Of a DNA stretch of 64,000 bases, positions 24,400-34,389 are shown piece after piece (the stretch's first letter is position 1; each line of letters opens with the position of its first letter). Below the pieces are notes generated by a model. That model saw only the letters and a program-made list of their open reading frames with translations, was not told where the DNA came from and searched no databases. A program made the position numbers and the translations under genes. The DNA is from Larix kaempferi (lineage: Eukaryota > Streptophyta > Pinopsida > Pinales > Pinaceae): assembly GCA_027924585.1 (NCBI GenBank), contig BSBM01001382.1, forward strand, positions 2,844,001 to 2,908,000, written 5' to 3'.

Positions 24400-25139
24400 A
24401 TGATATCTTAACCGAGGAACAGAATGAGTTGGTGGAGTCGGCTGCTGAAATGTTGTATGGATTGATCCATGTCCGTTATATTTTAACAAGCAAGGGGATG
24501 AATGCCATGGTCAGTACTGTTGGAAACTTTGTGAATGCTGTGTTTTCTAGGAGTTTATGCTGATTTGTTGTACAACCCTGATTTTCAATTTGATCTTTCT
24601 TCTGCAGCTAGAGAAGTACAAGAATACTGATTTTGGAAGATGCCCAAGGGTTTACTGTTCAGGTCAACCATGTCTCCCGGTTGGCCAGTCTGACATTCCT
24701 CGGACAAGCACAGTGAAGATTTACTGCCCAAAGTGTGAAGATGTTTACTATCCAAGATCAAAATACCAAGGCAGTATCCTTCAATAAATTATATTTTCTG
24801 TTTAATTGTCTGGCTGATGAAGGTGATGATCAGGTGATAGGTTTTCCCATTTTTCTAGTCCAATATGCATGTCTTGACTGTGTTGCTGGATTATTTTGAC
24901 AGTTTTCGTTTCAGACAGATGATGGGCAGGTGCTTTCTCCAACTGTTTTTAAGACATTACTGACTTGTTTTCTGTCACCTAAATTTCCTTAATTAGATTC
25001 AGATACCGATGGAGCATATTTCGGAACAACTTTTCCCCACCTCTTTTTGATGACATACCCACACATAAAGCCATCCAGGCCAATGCAGAGCTATGTTCCA
25101 AAGATATTTGGTTTTAAAATCCACAAAAGTGCACGATGA
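24400..25139 (+). CDS. CKB: casein kinase 2 regulatory subunit beta, 3' exons only
   Basis: CK2-beta bridges two catalytic alpha subunits in the CK2 Ser/Thr kinase and dimerises through a zinc-binding fold. Three exons are readable: 24400-24509, 24608-24773 and 25003-25139 (TGA). The introns are GT-AG (gtcagt...ctgcag; gtatcc...attcag). The first carries [17 protein letters not shown]. The second carries the zinc ligands in RCPRVYC and [17 protein letters not shown]. The third carries [13 protein letters not shown] and ends [12 protein letters not shown]. All four zinc cysteines and the C-terminal helix partner region are intact, with no stops or frameshifts. The acidic N-terminal exons expected upstream are absent from the visible 24 kb, so either a very long intron precedes or this is a 5'-truncated duplicate. 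Gene symbol by family only. Confidence 0.9.
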
Positions 25140-25221
25140 ACTAAGTATGATGATGTAAACCGTAGTTAGTTGTGACCAGCAGCAACTCTTGCCCACGAGG
25201 CTTGTACTTCATATTATTTTT

Positions 25222-25775
25222 CATTAAATTGTTTAACATATAATTTAAATGTGATTGTGTCACCTCCATTATGGCCATGTACAAAATGGTTAATTTATAG
25301 AGCATGTGGATTTCGAACTTCATCTAAATATTTTATCTTAGGCTAAAGGAAATTTCCCTTTTTCAATAGATTACATTTTATTATTTATGATCACGATAAT
25401 GTCATTCTATCACTTTTACTCCAGCCCTTCCTTCACAAAATGGTGAAGTTATACAGTAGATTTCGGGCTCCATCTAAATATGTGGTTTCATAAAATTGTT
25501 TAAGATAAAAGTTAAATGTGATTGTGTCACCTCCATTATGGTCATGTACAAAATGGTTAAATTATAGAGCATTTGGATATTGAACTGTATCTAATTTTTT
25601 ATTATTATTATCTTAGGTTAAAGAAACTCTCTTTTTCAATAGATTAAATTTTTATTATTTTTATTATTTATGGTTACGACAATGTCATTCTACCACCTTC
25701 ACTCAAGCTATGCACAAGATGGTGAAATTATACAGTAGATTACAAGCTTCATCTAAATTCGTGGTTTTAGATTTA
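25222..25775. repeat. tandem duplication, about 267-280 bp, just downstream of CK2-beta
   Basis: Two copies share 'gtgattgtgtcacctccatt' (25251, 25518), 'catgtacaaaatggttaa', 'tttttcaatagatta', 'aatgtcattcta.ca' and 'tacagtaga' (25452, 25731). They begin about 80 bp after the CK2-beta stop, so they may lie in or near its 3' UTR. Confidence 0.85.
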
Positions 25776-26049
25776 AACGGCTTAATTGTTTTCAATGGAA
25801 CTACTTTTTACAAACTCAAAAATTGTTTCTGAAAATTTTTACGACCATCGCAGTTTCTTTTAAATCGGTGATTAAAATATTATTGTATATCAATTTTGTG
25901 TTTTCTTTTAAATGGCATATTTTCCTTCACATTTAAGGTATACTCACATTTCTGGTATACTTTCTGGTTTAGTATTTCTTTCTGGATGGTTGAGCTTGAG
26001 TCCTTTGCTTTACTTTGATTTGAAGGACATTTAATGCAATGGTTGGCGA

Positions 26050-26220
26050 CTTTGGTTATTTAGTTACAAGTTTCCTTCAGCTTTGAGGCTGATTTGGTTG
26101 TCAATTATTTTTGTTATTTTATTACAAGTTTCCTTCAGCTTTGAGGCTGTTTTGGTTATTTCGTTACAAGTTTCCTTCAGCTTCGAGGTTGTTTTGGTTG
26201 TCAATTATTTTGGTTACGTG
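26050..26220. repeat. three-copy short tandem repeat
   Basis: Units containing 'ttacaagtttccttcagctt' followed by 't.gaggctg.tttggtt' start near 26064, 26122 and 26164. The second and third are separated by a shorter spacer. Confidence 0.85.
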
Positions 26221-27215
26221 GTGTACTTAATTCGGAAAACATGGAATTATGGCATGCTAGGCATCACACCTTACTAGTCAATGCCTGCACTAATATTGGA
26301 GGTGCTATTTTTGCAGAAAGTGATATTAAATTTTGGCAGGGATTTTGATTTTAGGATAGGCATTGAATTTGAGTAATAGAGCTTTTCCCTCGAGCTGTCT
26401 CATCTGGATAGAGCAAGTTGCTATCTCAGTGAAGAGCAGTGAAGGGCTTGGTTCAATTCTTGGGAACTTGTACAGAGTTTGGATGTGAGCTCCTATAGAA
26501 TGGAATGCCTGTAGGATAGCAACTTGTTCTATTTATTTTATGATTACTAGTATGAAAATCACACCGTAGAAGTATTTCCAAGGATAGCAAATTGTTTTTA
26601 CTCATCCACATGGGAGAGTTCTGATGTGAAGGGGCCTAGTCTTTATCCACATGTATTTTATAAACGAGAATGCCTATCTTTGTTAACATTTATTTTACAA
26701 ACGAGAACGCCTTTAGTGGCTGAAGAAATATACTTACATTGGTTTGGGAATTTGTATATGGTTCTCGTCTTTGTAGTCTCTGTTGATTTGGAGCTGGCCA
26801 CTCATCACTCTCTATTGACGGGTTTAGATTTACTATTATGTGAGTAAGATGTTTGCAATTGACGGAATGATAGTTTTCATGTTTTCACAGATTTGGATTC
26901 AATGTTTAATGTATAGGACTATCACGTGTATAAAGAAGCTATTTGGCATGACAATCACTGTAAAGTTTTTTATGCTTTACACCGGTGGATTCACTATGTT
27001 TGTCGAGTGATGATTTAGTTCAACACTAGTTATTTTGGCGATTTTTATAAGTGATGTTCTTTTAAGCAAGCTTGGAAAAGAATGGGTTAGCGATTAGCAA
27101 TTGTTTTGTTATCTACTTGTATAAGCATCACGAGGGAAAGTATGTGTCTCAAGATTTGGCTGGATAAAGATGAGTTGGAAGAGATAAAGATGTAAGACTT
27201 AACTGGGCAAGCCCC
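26221..27215. other. intergenic, no gene recognised
   Basis: A short plus-strand frame (26626-26847) has no recognisable domain. Nothing else is supported. Confidence 0.4.
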
Positions 27216-27415
27216 CCCTAAGAGTGAGAGGAGTTTCTTTTAAGATTTAAGATGGAGGTTGGAAAATCAAGTGATGCAGGGAAAACTCAGTATTACATTA
27301 AAGAGAACATTTGCTCCCTAAGAGTGAGAGTAGTTTCTTCTAAGATTTAAGATGGTGGTTGGAAAATCAAGTGATGCAGGGAAAACTCAGTATTACATTA
27401 AAGAGAACATTTGCT
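27216..27415. repeat. 100-bp tandem duplication, nearly identical copies
   Basis: Copies at 27216-27315 and 27316-27415 differ at only a few positions. Both contain 'gtttctt.taagatttaaga', 'ggaaaatcaagtgatgcagg' and 'tacattaaagagaacatttg'. Confidence 0.95.
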
Positions 27416-28214
27416 GTAGCTTAAGAAGTCATTACTAATTTATTTATCTTTGTTATTTGTGCAGTTTTCATAGAGTGAAAATGTGCAAATTGCAAGTATT
27501 TGATTCCCGCGTAGAAAAATTGAAATTTAATTAAGAATATATGTTGCTATTTTATTATTCGTGTATCTTTCCATAAGTCAAGTTCCAATATTTTGGAATT
27601 GGGAGTAGGAAGACTTGTTCAATTGTTTTGTACCTCGCTATTTTTATTAACTTTTTATGACCAGGTATGAATGCTTATTTCTAAAAAAAATTGAGTCTTC
27701 TAATTATTTTTAAATTAAAAGTTTAAAAATTTAATTGAAATATCAAAACATTAGATAAAAAACAATTTAGATCTATGGATCAAATACTGTCCACACAATA
27801 TTGTAATTTACCATGTTTTATAATTCCTTAGAACTAGATTTAAACTTTGATACGTGGACATTGTATTTTTTAGATATTTAATACATTTTTATAAAAATCT
27901 TAACTAGACTAAGTTATAGTTTTGAAGTTGAGCGTATTCCTTAAAGTAATAGCATAAGATTTTCTTCTATTGATAACATTGGATATCGTTTTTGAAGTCA
28001 AGGATATTCCAAGTCATGGTATAAGATTTTATTGTATTGATAACATTGGATGTCATTTGAAATATTCAAAACAACACAATAACATTGAATAAACAAAATA
28101 GAACACAAATGTAGTGAGGAAAGTGTTATAGCATTAATTGGCACTTTGGTGACCCTATTGGCATCTAAGGACCCTAACAATATTCAAGTGAACCTAATGA
28201 CATCAGAGTGCTTT

Positions 28215-28480
28215 GCAGTCAGTCAACCTAATGTCCCTAAACCCTAAACCCTAAGCCCCTAATAGATGCTAGTGATTTTTTAAAAAGGAATGAGTAGAGA
28301 GCCTCCCAAATAGCTCAAGGTGTCCCTAATCACTTGCAATCAGTCAACCTAATGTCCCTAAACTCTAAACCCTAAGCCCCTAATAGATGCTAGTGATTTT
28401 TTAAAAAGGAATGAGTAGAGAGCCTCCCAAATAGCTCAAGGTGTCCCTAATCACTGGATAAGCCCCTAATAGATGCTAGT
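28215..28480. repeat. 121-bp tandem duplication containing telomere-like CCCTAAA words
   Basis: Copies start at 28215 and 28336 ('gca.tcagtcaacctaatgt'). A third partial copy ('aagcccctaatagatgctag') begins near 28460. Each unit contains a short run like the plant telomere repeat (ccctaaaccctaaaccctaa in copy 1, 28233-28252; one unit mutated in copy 2). Confidence 0.9.
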
Positions 28481-29445
28481 GATCTTGAATTTCACAATCA
28501 AGGTCAACCCAATTGATGGGTCACCTCATAAAAGGGTTTAAGATCATTCCAATTTGTTCCTTTTTAAAAAACCCCTAGTTTGGAGTCCTACTCATCGCAC
28601 ACCTTTGTAAAAGTGTGTAGCCATGTGCTTTTTCTCTTTGCAAGTCGTGTCGACCTTGGAATATGTGAAAACATATAAGAAGTTCGTGAAAATTTGTGAA
28701 ATTTGACAATTGAATGGATAGCTTTTTAGTGGCAACCAACCCAAATGACCTGCTAACCATAATAACTATCAAACACCTAATAAAAGGCATTTATGGGATA
28801 AAGGACGGGGAGAGTCAAGAGAGAACACCTAGGTTATTCTACTAGAGGAAATTCCTTTGCCTTTTGAGTTTTTATGTTGCTTAACCCCCACTTAGTGGCC
28901 CTTATCCTCAAGTGATCTTATTTTCCACATGACAAGGTTGCCCATTGGCCTCTTCCTATATGTGAGAACAAAAACTATATGTGTGAGTGGTTTGAGGGTT
29001 GCAAAGGAATCTAGATTGCAGTTTCGGAGGTGCATACGATACTATTATGTATGTATTCATGTCTTTACCTTGATTTTGTATTGATATAAAGGGTGTTAAC
29101 TTACTTGATTAGTCAACTTGGGTTAGTCGTTCATATTTCATATTTCTTGCTTAGTTTACAATTCAATTTATGCGAAAGAGATTTTGAGGAAATATTTTTG
29201 TATTCTTGTGTGCATGTGTAAGAAGTCAAGCAAAAGCATTGGAGGGAAAGAGTATGTGAGGACAACTTTCAAGTTAAGGTTCTTATCTTCACTCTATCTT
29301 GTATTTTTTGTTAGCCTTCCTAGTTTTTAGTGCATTAGGTTGAATCCAACCTAGAACCCTAGGGAATTGAAGTAGTTGATATTAGTTTGATCTGTTGGCA
29401 CACAAGCCCTATTTGTTCAGGTGTAATTCCTTACAACAAAAAATG
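28481..29445 (+). other. probable 3' part of an LTR ending before a tRNA-Arg-type PBS
   Basis: No gene is present. Because a primer-binding-site-like sequence follows at 29446, the DNA just before it (ending ...ccttacaaca) is probably the end of a 5' LTR on the plus strand. I could not find its left edge or a partner LTR. The LTR at 54214 does not match it. Confidence 0.3.
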
Positions 29446-29463
29446 GCGACTCCACTAGGGAGG
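29446..29463 (+). other. primer binding site, tRNA-Arg-like
   Basis: TGGCGACTCCACTAGGGA differs at two positions from the complement expected for the 3' end of a plant tRNA-Arg (ACG) as I remember it. It lies a few bases after a CA-type LTR terminus, the usual arrangement. The element downstream is lost or buried. Confidence 0.5.
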
Positions 29464-29829
29464 ATTCTATGAATCTTTCTAGTCCCACCCATTAATCACC
29501 TATGGATGGGACTAGAAACAGGCTTAACAACCAAGGGTAAATGAAAGTATCCAACCCCATTGTGTCTTTACTCTAGCCTTTAATGTTATGAACATAAATA
29601 ATAATATTAATAAGCATAGAAATACTAAATAATTATTCATTATTATAATAGACACATTCTTTCATGAATGGTCACCTTAAGAGCCCGTAGGGTTTATATA
29701 TATATATGGCACTCCTCGTATTCAAATCATCTCTTTCATGTTATTAAATATATTTTCTTTGATCCATTATGGATTGTTCTTGTTTGTCTTTTGAATAGCT
29801 CGTGTGTGAATCGGGTTGGTTCACAACAG

Positions 29830-29841
29830 TGGTATTAGAGC
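29830..29841 (+). other. primer binding site, initiator tRNA-Met-like
   Basis: TGGTATTAGAGC has one mismatch to the usual plant PBS for initiator Met tRNA. It follows a probable LTR end (ttcacaaca). The internal region of this element appears to continue to 30464 and, beyond the 18-kb insertion, from 48453. Confidence 0.55.
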
Positions 29842-30036
29842 TCTTTTTTGGGCATATCATTGATTTTGGCTACTGGCCATACATTCGTCAGAGTTTTTCT
29901 TGATCGTGGTCTTTGACCAAAACATTGGTTTCTCTGGATCATGGTATTTGACCAAAACATTGGCCCTTGGCCATTCGCTCAATTGCAAAGAAAGATTAGA
30001 AAAAAAGGAAAAAAGGAAAAAACAATTGACCCTTAC

Positions 30037-30252
30037 CAATCACACACTGCCCACCACTCCCCTCTCGTGCATCTCCTCACACTCCTTATCTTCACGCTCC
30101 CTTACCCTATCATCTCCAATCCATCGCTCGCTCTCTCTCATGCACAATCACACACTGCCCACCACTCCCCTCTCGTGCATCTCCTCACACTCCTTATCTT
30201 CACGCTCCCTTACCCTATCATCTCCAATCCATCACTCCCTCTCTCTCATGCG
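30037..30252. repeat. 108-bp tandem duplication, C-rich
   Basis: Copies at 30037 and 30145 are almost identical (caatcacacactgcccacca..., ...tcatctccaatccatc). Two long plus-strand frames (29900-30469, 29941-30411) are open only because the DNA is C-rich and repeated; they read S/L/P/H low-complexity peptides. Confidence 0.9.
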
Positions 30253-30459
30253 CCTCCTTTGCCCCCCCCGTGCCTTGCACTGTACATACCGTTGCGACCT
30301 CCACTCCCACATTTGCGGTACACCACCCTCTCGCCCACCTTCTACTTCCACGTTGCTTGCATCGTTGCCACTCTTTCACCCTTTGTTGCCACTCCATCTT
30401 GCCCACTGTAACATTCTCCCCATGCCATTAGCTCTCCTTCACTGCACTCCCTACCAACG

Positions 30460-30464
30460 CTTCC
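30460..30464. repeat. target-site duplication, left copy (CTTCC)
   Basis: CTTCC immediately precedes the left LTR terminus TGTAGC at 30465. The same five bases follow the right LTR at 48448-48452. Confidence 0.85.
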
Positions 30465-31168
30465 TGTAGCTGGGGTTTTCACCTCGGCTTGTGCAAAAGG
30501 GCACCTACTAAGGGAAATGACCATTGGTAGCAGGTTGAAGGGAAGTGATAAAAAACTAAACTAATCATAAAAAACAATAAACCATTCGATCTAACATGTG
30601 CATGAGATTCGAAAACAACTTTAAAGAAATAAATAACTGATTTTCAAAACCAAGTAACAAAGAATCTTTAATTTTTGTATTATGGGCAAGCAAGGGCTTG
30701 CAAAACATTTACCTCAGAGATGAGGTTGGCGGAGTTCTGACAGTGTGTTCCGGAGCTCCTTTGGTTCCGTACTCTCCTCTTCAATGCTTCGGTGGTGGCT
30801 AAAGTTTTTATCTCAAGGGAGGCAAAAAAGCTCAAAGATGGATGGCTTAAGGCTTTGGAAAAAATTTAGCAGCATAAGGGTAGAGTGATTGAGGGATCTA
30901 GAAATGGGGGGCCTCCACCCCTTTTTATAAATTTGGATTAGGGTTCTAGGGGTTTTTTTAGGGTTTTGCCCTATTTTCTCTTTTTTTGATTTTCTTTTGG
31001 GTTTTATTCCCTATTATTTTGATTTTGACTCTCTTTTGGGGTTTTAGTATGTTTTTTGAGGGAATTTTGGGTATTTTGGGGTTTTAGAGACTAGGTTGGT
31101 AGAAAATTTGGTCAACAGAGGTGTAGGTTCAAAGGGATGAGTTGGTGAGCACTTTTTTGGTGTTAACA
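30465..31168 (-). repeat. 3' LTR of the 18-kb element (704 bp)
   Basis: It reads TGTAGC... at the left and ...TGTTAACA at the right on the plus strand, so it begins TG and ends CA in either orientation. It aligns along its whole length with 47754-48447. A TATA-like 'tttttata' (minus TATAAAAA) lies at 30923-30930, matching one in the 5' LTR. Confidence 0.93.
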
Positions 31169-31180
31169 GATTGCCCCCTG
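31169..31180 (-). other. polypurine tract of the 18-kb element
   Basis: On the minus strand CAGGGGGCAATC directly precedes the 3' LTR (TGTTAACA). It is a short G-rich tract, as expected for plus-strand priming. The same arrangement (cacacatcagg.gg then TGTTAACACC) occurs at 54195-54223. Confidence 0.65.
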
Positions 31181-32430
31181 ATGTGTGAGGGCAGGAGCTC
31201 ATTGTATGGCCGATGGACATCATAAGTACTGTGGTTTTCTTGGGTGATAAGCATTGGGATGGAGGAGAGCACGAATTTGTTGGAGACCGGAACACGGGGT
31301 CTGTACCGACTGTCAAGAACTAAAAAATACATGTCTCATTGAGGAGTATCTCAACATATGGACGAGGCGGGCATTCCCATGCTCGTTGTCAAAATATAAT
31401 CATGAGGTCCAAGAAGGGGGACCAGAACAATACATGAAAACACTGTTGTGTACATCATATTGGTCCAGAGGGGACGCAAATCTAGGACATACCCATGGTC
31501 TGACCATGGTTGATTTGAAGAACTGATATGCTGGAAAACATTCGTCACTCTGATTGTGGTACCATAATGATTGGTAATAATACTGGATCTGAAGGTGTCC
31601 AACAACTGTAAGTCAAGGAAGCGTGCAACTGGGGTGCTTCCATAAAGCTGTCGCCAAGCGCAGCCTGGATATCGACAGGAACATGTGACTGGTTGTTTCC
31701 TCACGTAGACTCACAAATGTGCTAGAGTTAGGTGACATCCGGGGTCTTCAACTAATAACTGAAACAATCGATACCCTGTATGAATCTCAACGATGCGATC
31801 AAGGTGTTGACGTCGAGCATGTGAGAAACAATCATTTGGAGAGGCACTAAGGGCTCCTTTCAAAATGATCCGTAGGCACTTACCACTGATGGAGATGAGT
31901 CCAAGGCACAGGGACCTCTAGATCTATCGTCTGGAATAGATTGGTTGGCGTCGACAGAGGGAGACTTTGCAACTACCAAGGCAATGATGTTTCCTTGATA
32001 GGAGCACGAGGTGTACAACCGAAGTGTGATAGTATTGATGGTGGGACTGACATACTGTGGGGATGGTGAATAACTGGGGTCATAGAGTGGGTGGACTCAA
32101 ACTTCCTTTGTTCAGAGCATGATGACATGGATGACCTGGAAACATATGAAACTAACTTTGGGTATGGGGATCATAGCTTAAGGGATCAGGGAGAAATATT
32201 GCAATGGGAAAGACTTAGGGGGACAAACTTATGGATCGTATTAGGAGACTCTCAAGGTGACATATTGTAGAATACTCTGAACAAAGGCGACCAATCTGGG
32301 GAAGCTGCCATAATAGTGCGATTATATATGCTTTGGTGTGGCGTCGAGAGGCGCTGTTGGGGCCTTCTTCATGGTTTTAAGGAGCTCGAAGAAGGGATGA
32401 AAATTTTGTTTATTAATGGTACTGTTGTGT

Positions 32431-32640
32431 GGATTGTACGAGCCCAGGATAGTTCATGCTCGTGAGTGCTTTCATTTTTAAGGAGTCTGAAAGCAATAAG
32501 AAGAATTTGAAATGGTGGAAAGGTATCGTCTTATGGATTTGTGCGAGCCCAGGACGGTTCATGCTTGTGAGTGCTTTCATTTTTAAGGAGTCTGAAAGTG
32601 ATAAGAGGACTCCAAGGGGGTTCTTTTTCGTGTGTTAGTC
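32431..32640. repeat. 104-bp tandem duplication in the element's 3' region
   Basis: 'gagcccagga' starts at 32441 and 32545, each followed by 'ttcatgct.gtgagtgctttc' and 'aaggagtctgaaag'. A few substitutions separate the copies. Confidence 0.9.
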
Positions 32641-33122
32641 TCCAAAGCTCGAAAAAAATGTAAAATGATGCAATGAAGAACTCTTCTAGCCGGAGTGACC
32701 AGAGTATTCCTTTTTCGTAATTAGTCTACGAGGTCTGGAAAAGGGGTAAACTTATACCAGGTAGACGCCCTTTCAGATACTTTTAGCGAGCATGAAAGGA
32801 AGCAAGATTGCTCAGTGATCTTGTCATTGTTTTAGGAGTCAAAAAAGAGCTTAATAGAAACTCCCTAAGTGCCTTTTTCGTAAAGGAATTGATCAACCCG
32901 AAAAATGGATAAAATTATACCGAACAAAAGTAATGGTGAGGCAAGGAGGAAGTGTTCGATCAAGGGACAAGTATGGGAACCAAGAGTAGTGGTAGGGGGG
33001 AACACTGATGGGGCCTCCTTGCGGGTTGATGAATGATAGCAGAACAACGCCATAATTGGAGTATGGATGGAGTGGATGGCTCATGTATAAGTTGTGATGT
33101 ACAATCTTGTAAACACTGGGCA

Positions 33123-33612
33123 GCGACTGATGTGGCATGCAAACGGAGGCGACAAGGTGTAGGCACAGAATGTCAAAAATTTTTCTGGTGAGGGCAATAA
33201 ATGAGCTCAAGCATCATCACGAGCGTGGAGAAATGAGTCCGGCAATATAAATAACGTAAAAAAATGAATGACGATCGATGTGGCACGCAAATCGAGGCGA
33301 TGAGGGGCATGTAAAAACTGCTCGAAAAAGATAGAGGTGAGAGCGAGAAATGATCTCAAGCATCATCACGAGCGCGGAAAACTGAATCCGGCGATATAAA
33401 GAACGTAAAAAATAGACAATGACTGATGTGGCACGCAAACCGAGGCGATGAGGGGCATGTAAAAAATGCTTAGAAAAGATAGAGGTGAGAGCGAGAAATG
33501 ATCTCAAGCATCATCACGAGCGCGGAAAACTGAATCTGGCGATATAAAGAACGTAAAAAATGGACGACAACCGATGTGGCACGCAAACCGAGGCGACATT
33601 GGCACTAAAAGA
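33123..33612. repeat. 148-bp satellite-like tandem array (about 3.3 copies)
   Basis: The anchor 'gatgtggca.gcaaa.cgaggcga' starts at 33129, 33277, 33424 and 33573, giving spacings of 148, 147 and 149. Units share 'ctcaagcatcatcacgagcg', 'gatataaa.aacgtaaaaaa' and 'gagggcatgtaaaaa'. Copies 2 and 3 are most alike. It lies between the antisense PMD gene promoter and the 3' LTR. Confidence 0.93.
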
Positions 33613-33755
33613 TGCCCAAAAAAGGTGCCAGTGAAAACTGGAAACGGACTTGACCACTGCGAAGTTCTAGGTGTGTTGAGTTCATTGGTATCAACGGTTT
33701 GAGAAACGAGCGTTGGATGATCCCCTAATGGCAAAAGGAAAATAAGGCCAATGTC

Positions 33756-33764
33756 TATAAATAG
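33756..33764 (+). promoter_or_regulatory. TATA box, putative promoter of the antisense PMD gene
   Basis: TATAAATAG stands in front of the PMD gene on its strand, opposite to the element's own transcription. About 130 bp downstream a good donor site (TAG|GTAAGA at 33891) could start a 5'-UTR intron. That intron would end at the acceptor ttggcag (34382-34388), directly before an in-frame ATG at 34390. The gene model is inference from signals only. Confidence 0.4.
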
Positions 33765-33979
33765 TAAGTGGTCCCCCATAATAGGTGTCATTTGTGCGTG
33801 GTGAGTTTGACAGAAGATTAGAGGAGGTCAGAGGTAAAAGTTGAGATTGTGGGAGATTTCACTGGTGGATTTGGATTTCGGGAGTTGTAGGTAAGAGCTC
33901 ATGCCTTTAGCTTTGTCATTTAAGCATTTTTATTGTTTTTCGGGGCTCTAGGGAGTCGCACTGGCCATAAATGGGTACC

Positions 33980-34330
33980 TACGTGGCATAGCGCGAGTTC
34001 CGGATGGTTTTGTGCACTTTGGACCGCAGCAATGACTAAGGTAGTTGCGCTGCAAAGCGCAGGTTCCTCGCTCAAAGGCGCGGTATAGGGCGCGCTTGGG
34101 CATCCGGAACGCGCATTGTGCACCGTGGGTGAGCCCAGTCTAGGTGCATTCTGAAGTGCGGCTTTCAGAGGGGAAAGCGCGCTTCAAAGCGCAACTAGGG
34201 ACTGGTGTGCCGTGGTGTGGAGCACGGATTTCCGAAAGGAAAGCGCAGTGCACAGCGCGGGAAAAGGCTTATTAAGTGCGCTCTGGAGCACACGTTTCAA
34301 GGGAGAAAGTGCGCTCCAGAGGGCATTTGA
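33980..34330. repeat. GC-rich degenerate array of AAAGCGC-type words
   Basis: The region repeats words such as 'aaagcgc', 'aaagcgcg', 'gtgcgctc' and 'ccggat' at irregular spacing and contrasts sharply with the AT-rich surroundings. It would lie within the proposed 5'-UTR intron of the PMD gene. Confidence 0.5.
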
Positions 34331-34389
34331 AAGTCCAGATTTGATGTTGGGATATGGACCTAATGGGTTGTATTGTTGTGATTGGCAGG

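Larger units (their letters stand above)
31181..33755. other. 3' non-coding region of the 18-kb element
   Basis: There is no conserved coding frame on the element strand. Pieces match the 3' region of the related element at 53.2-54.2 kb in inverted orientation, e.g. 'actcaaacttcctttgttcagag' at 32096 against its complement near 53320, and a 'gtcgac' block at 31950 against 53475. The region carries two tandem arrays (separate entries). Variable repeat-rich 3' regions are known from Tat/Ogre elements. Confidence 0.6.

Noticed and set aside
24764-24780. GC-AG intron donor (AAG|GCAGTA) after the second CK2-beta exon
   Set aside because: Shifting the donor three bases to GGCA|GTATCC gives a normal GT-AG intron and restores the conserved G-N-x-D-G-A-Y spacing.
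29900-30469. 189-residue plus-strand frame
   Set aside because: C-rich low-complexity DNA with a 108-bp duplication; the peptide is Ser/Leu/Pro/His repeats with no domain, and the frame ends inside an LTR.
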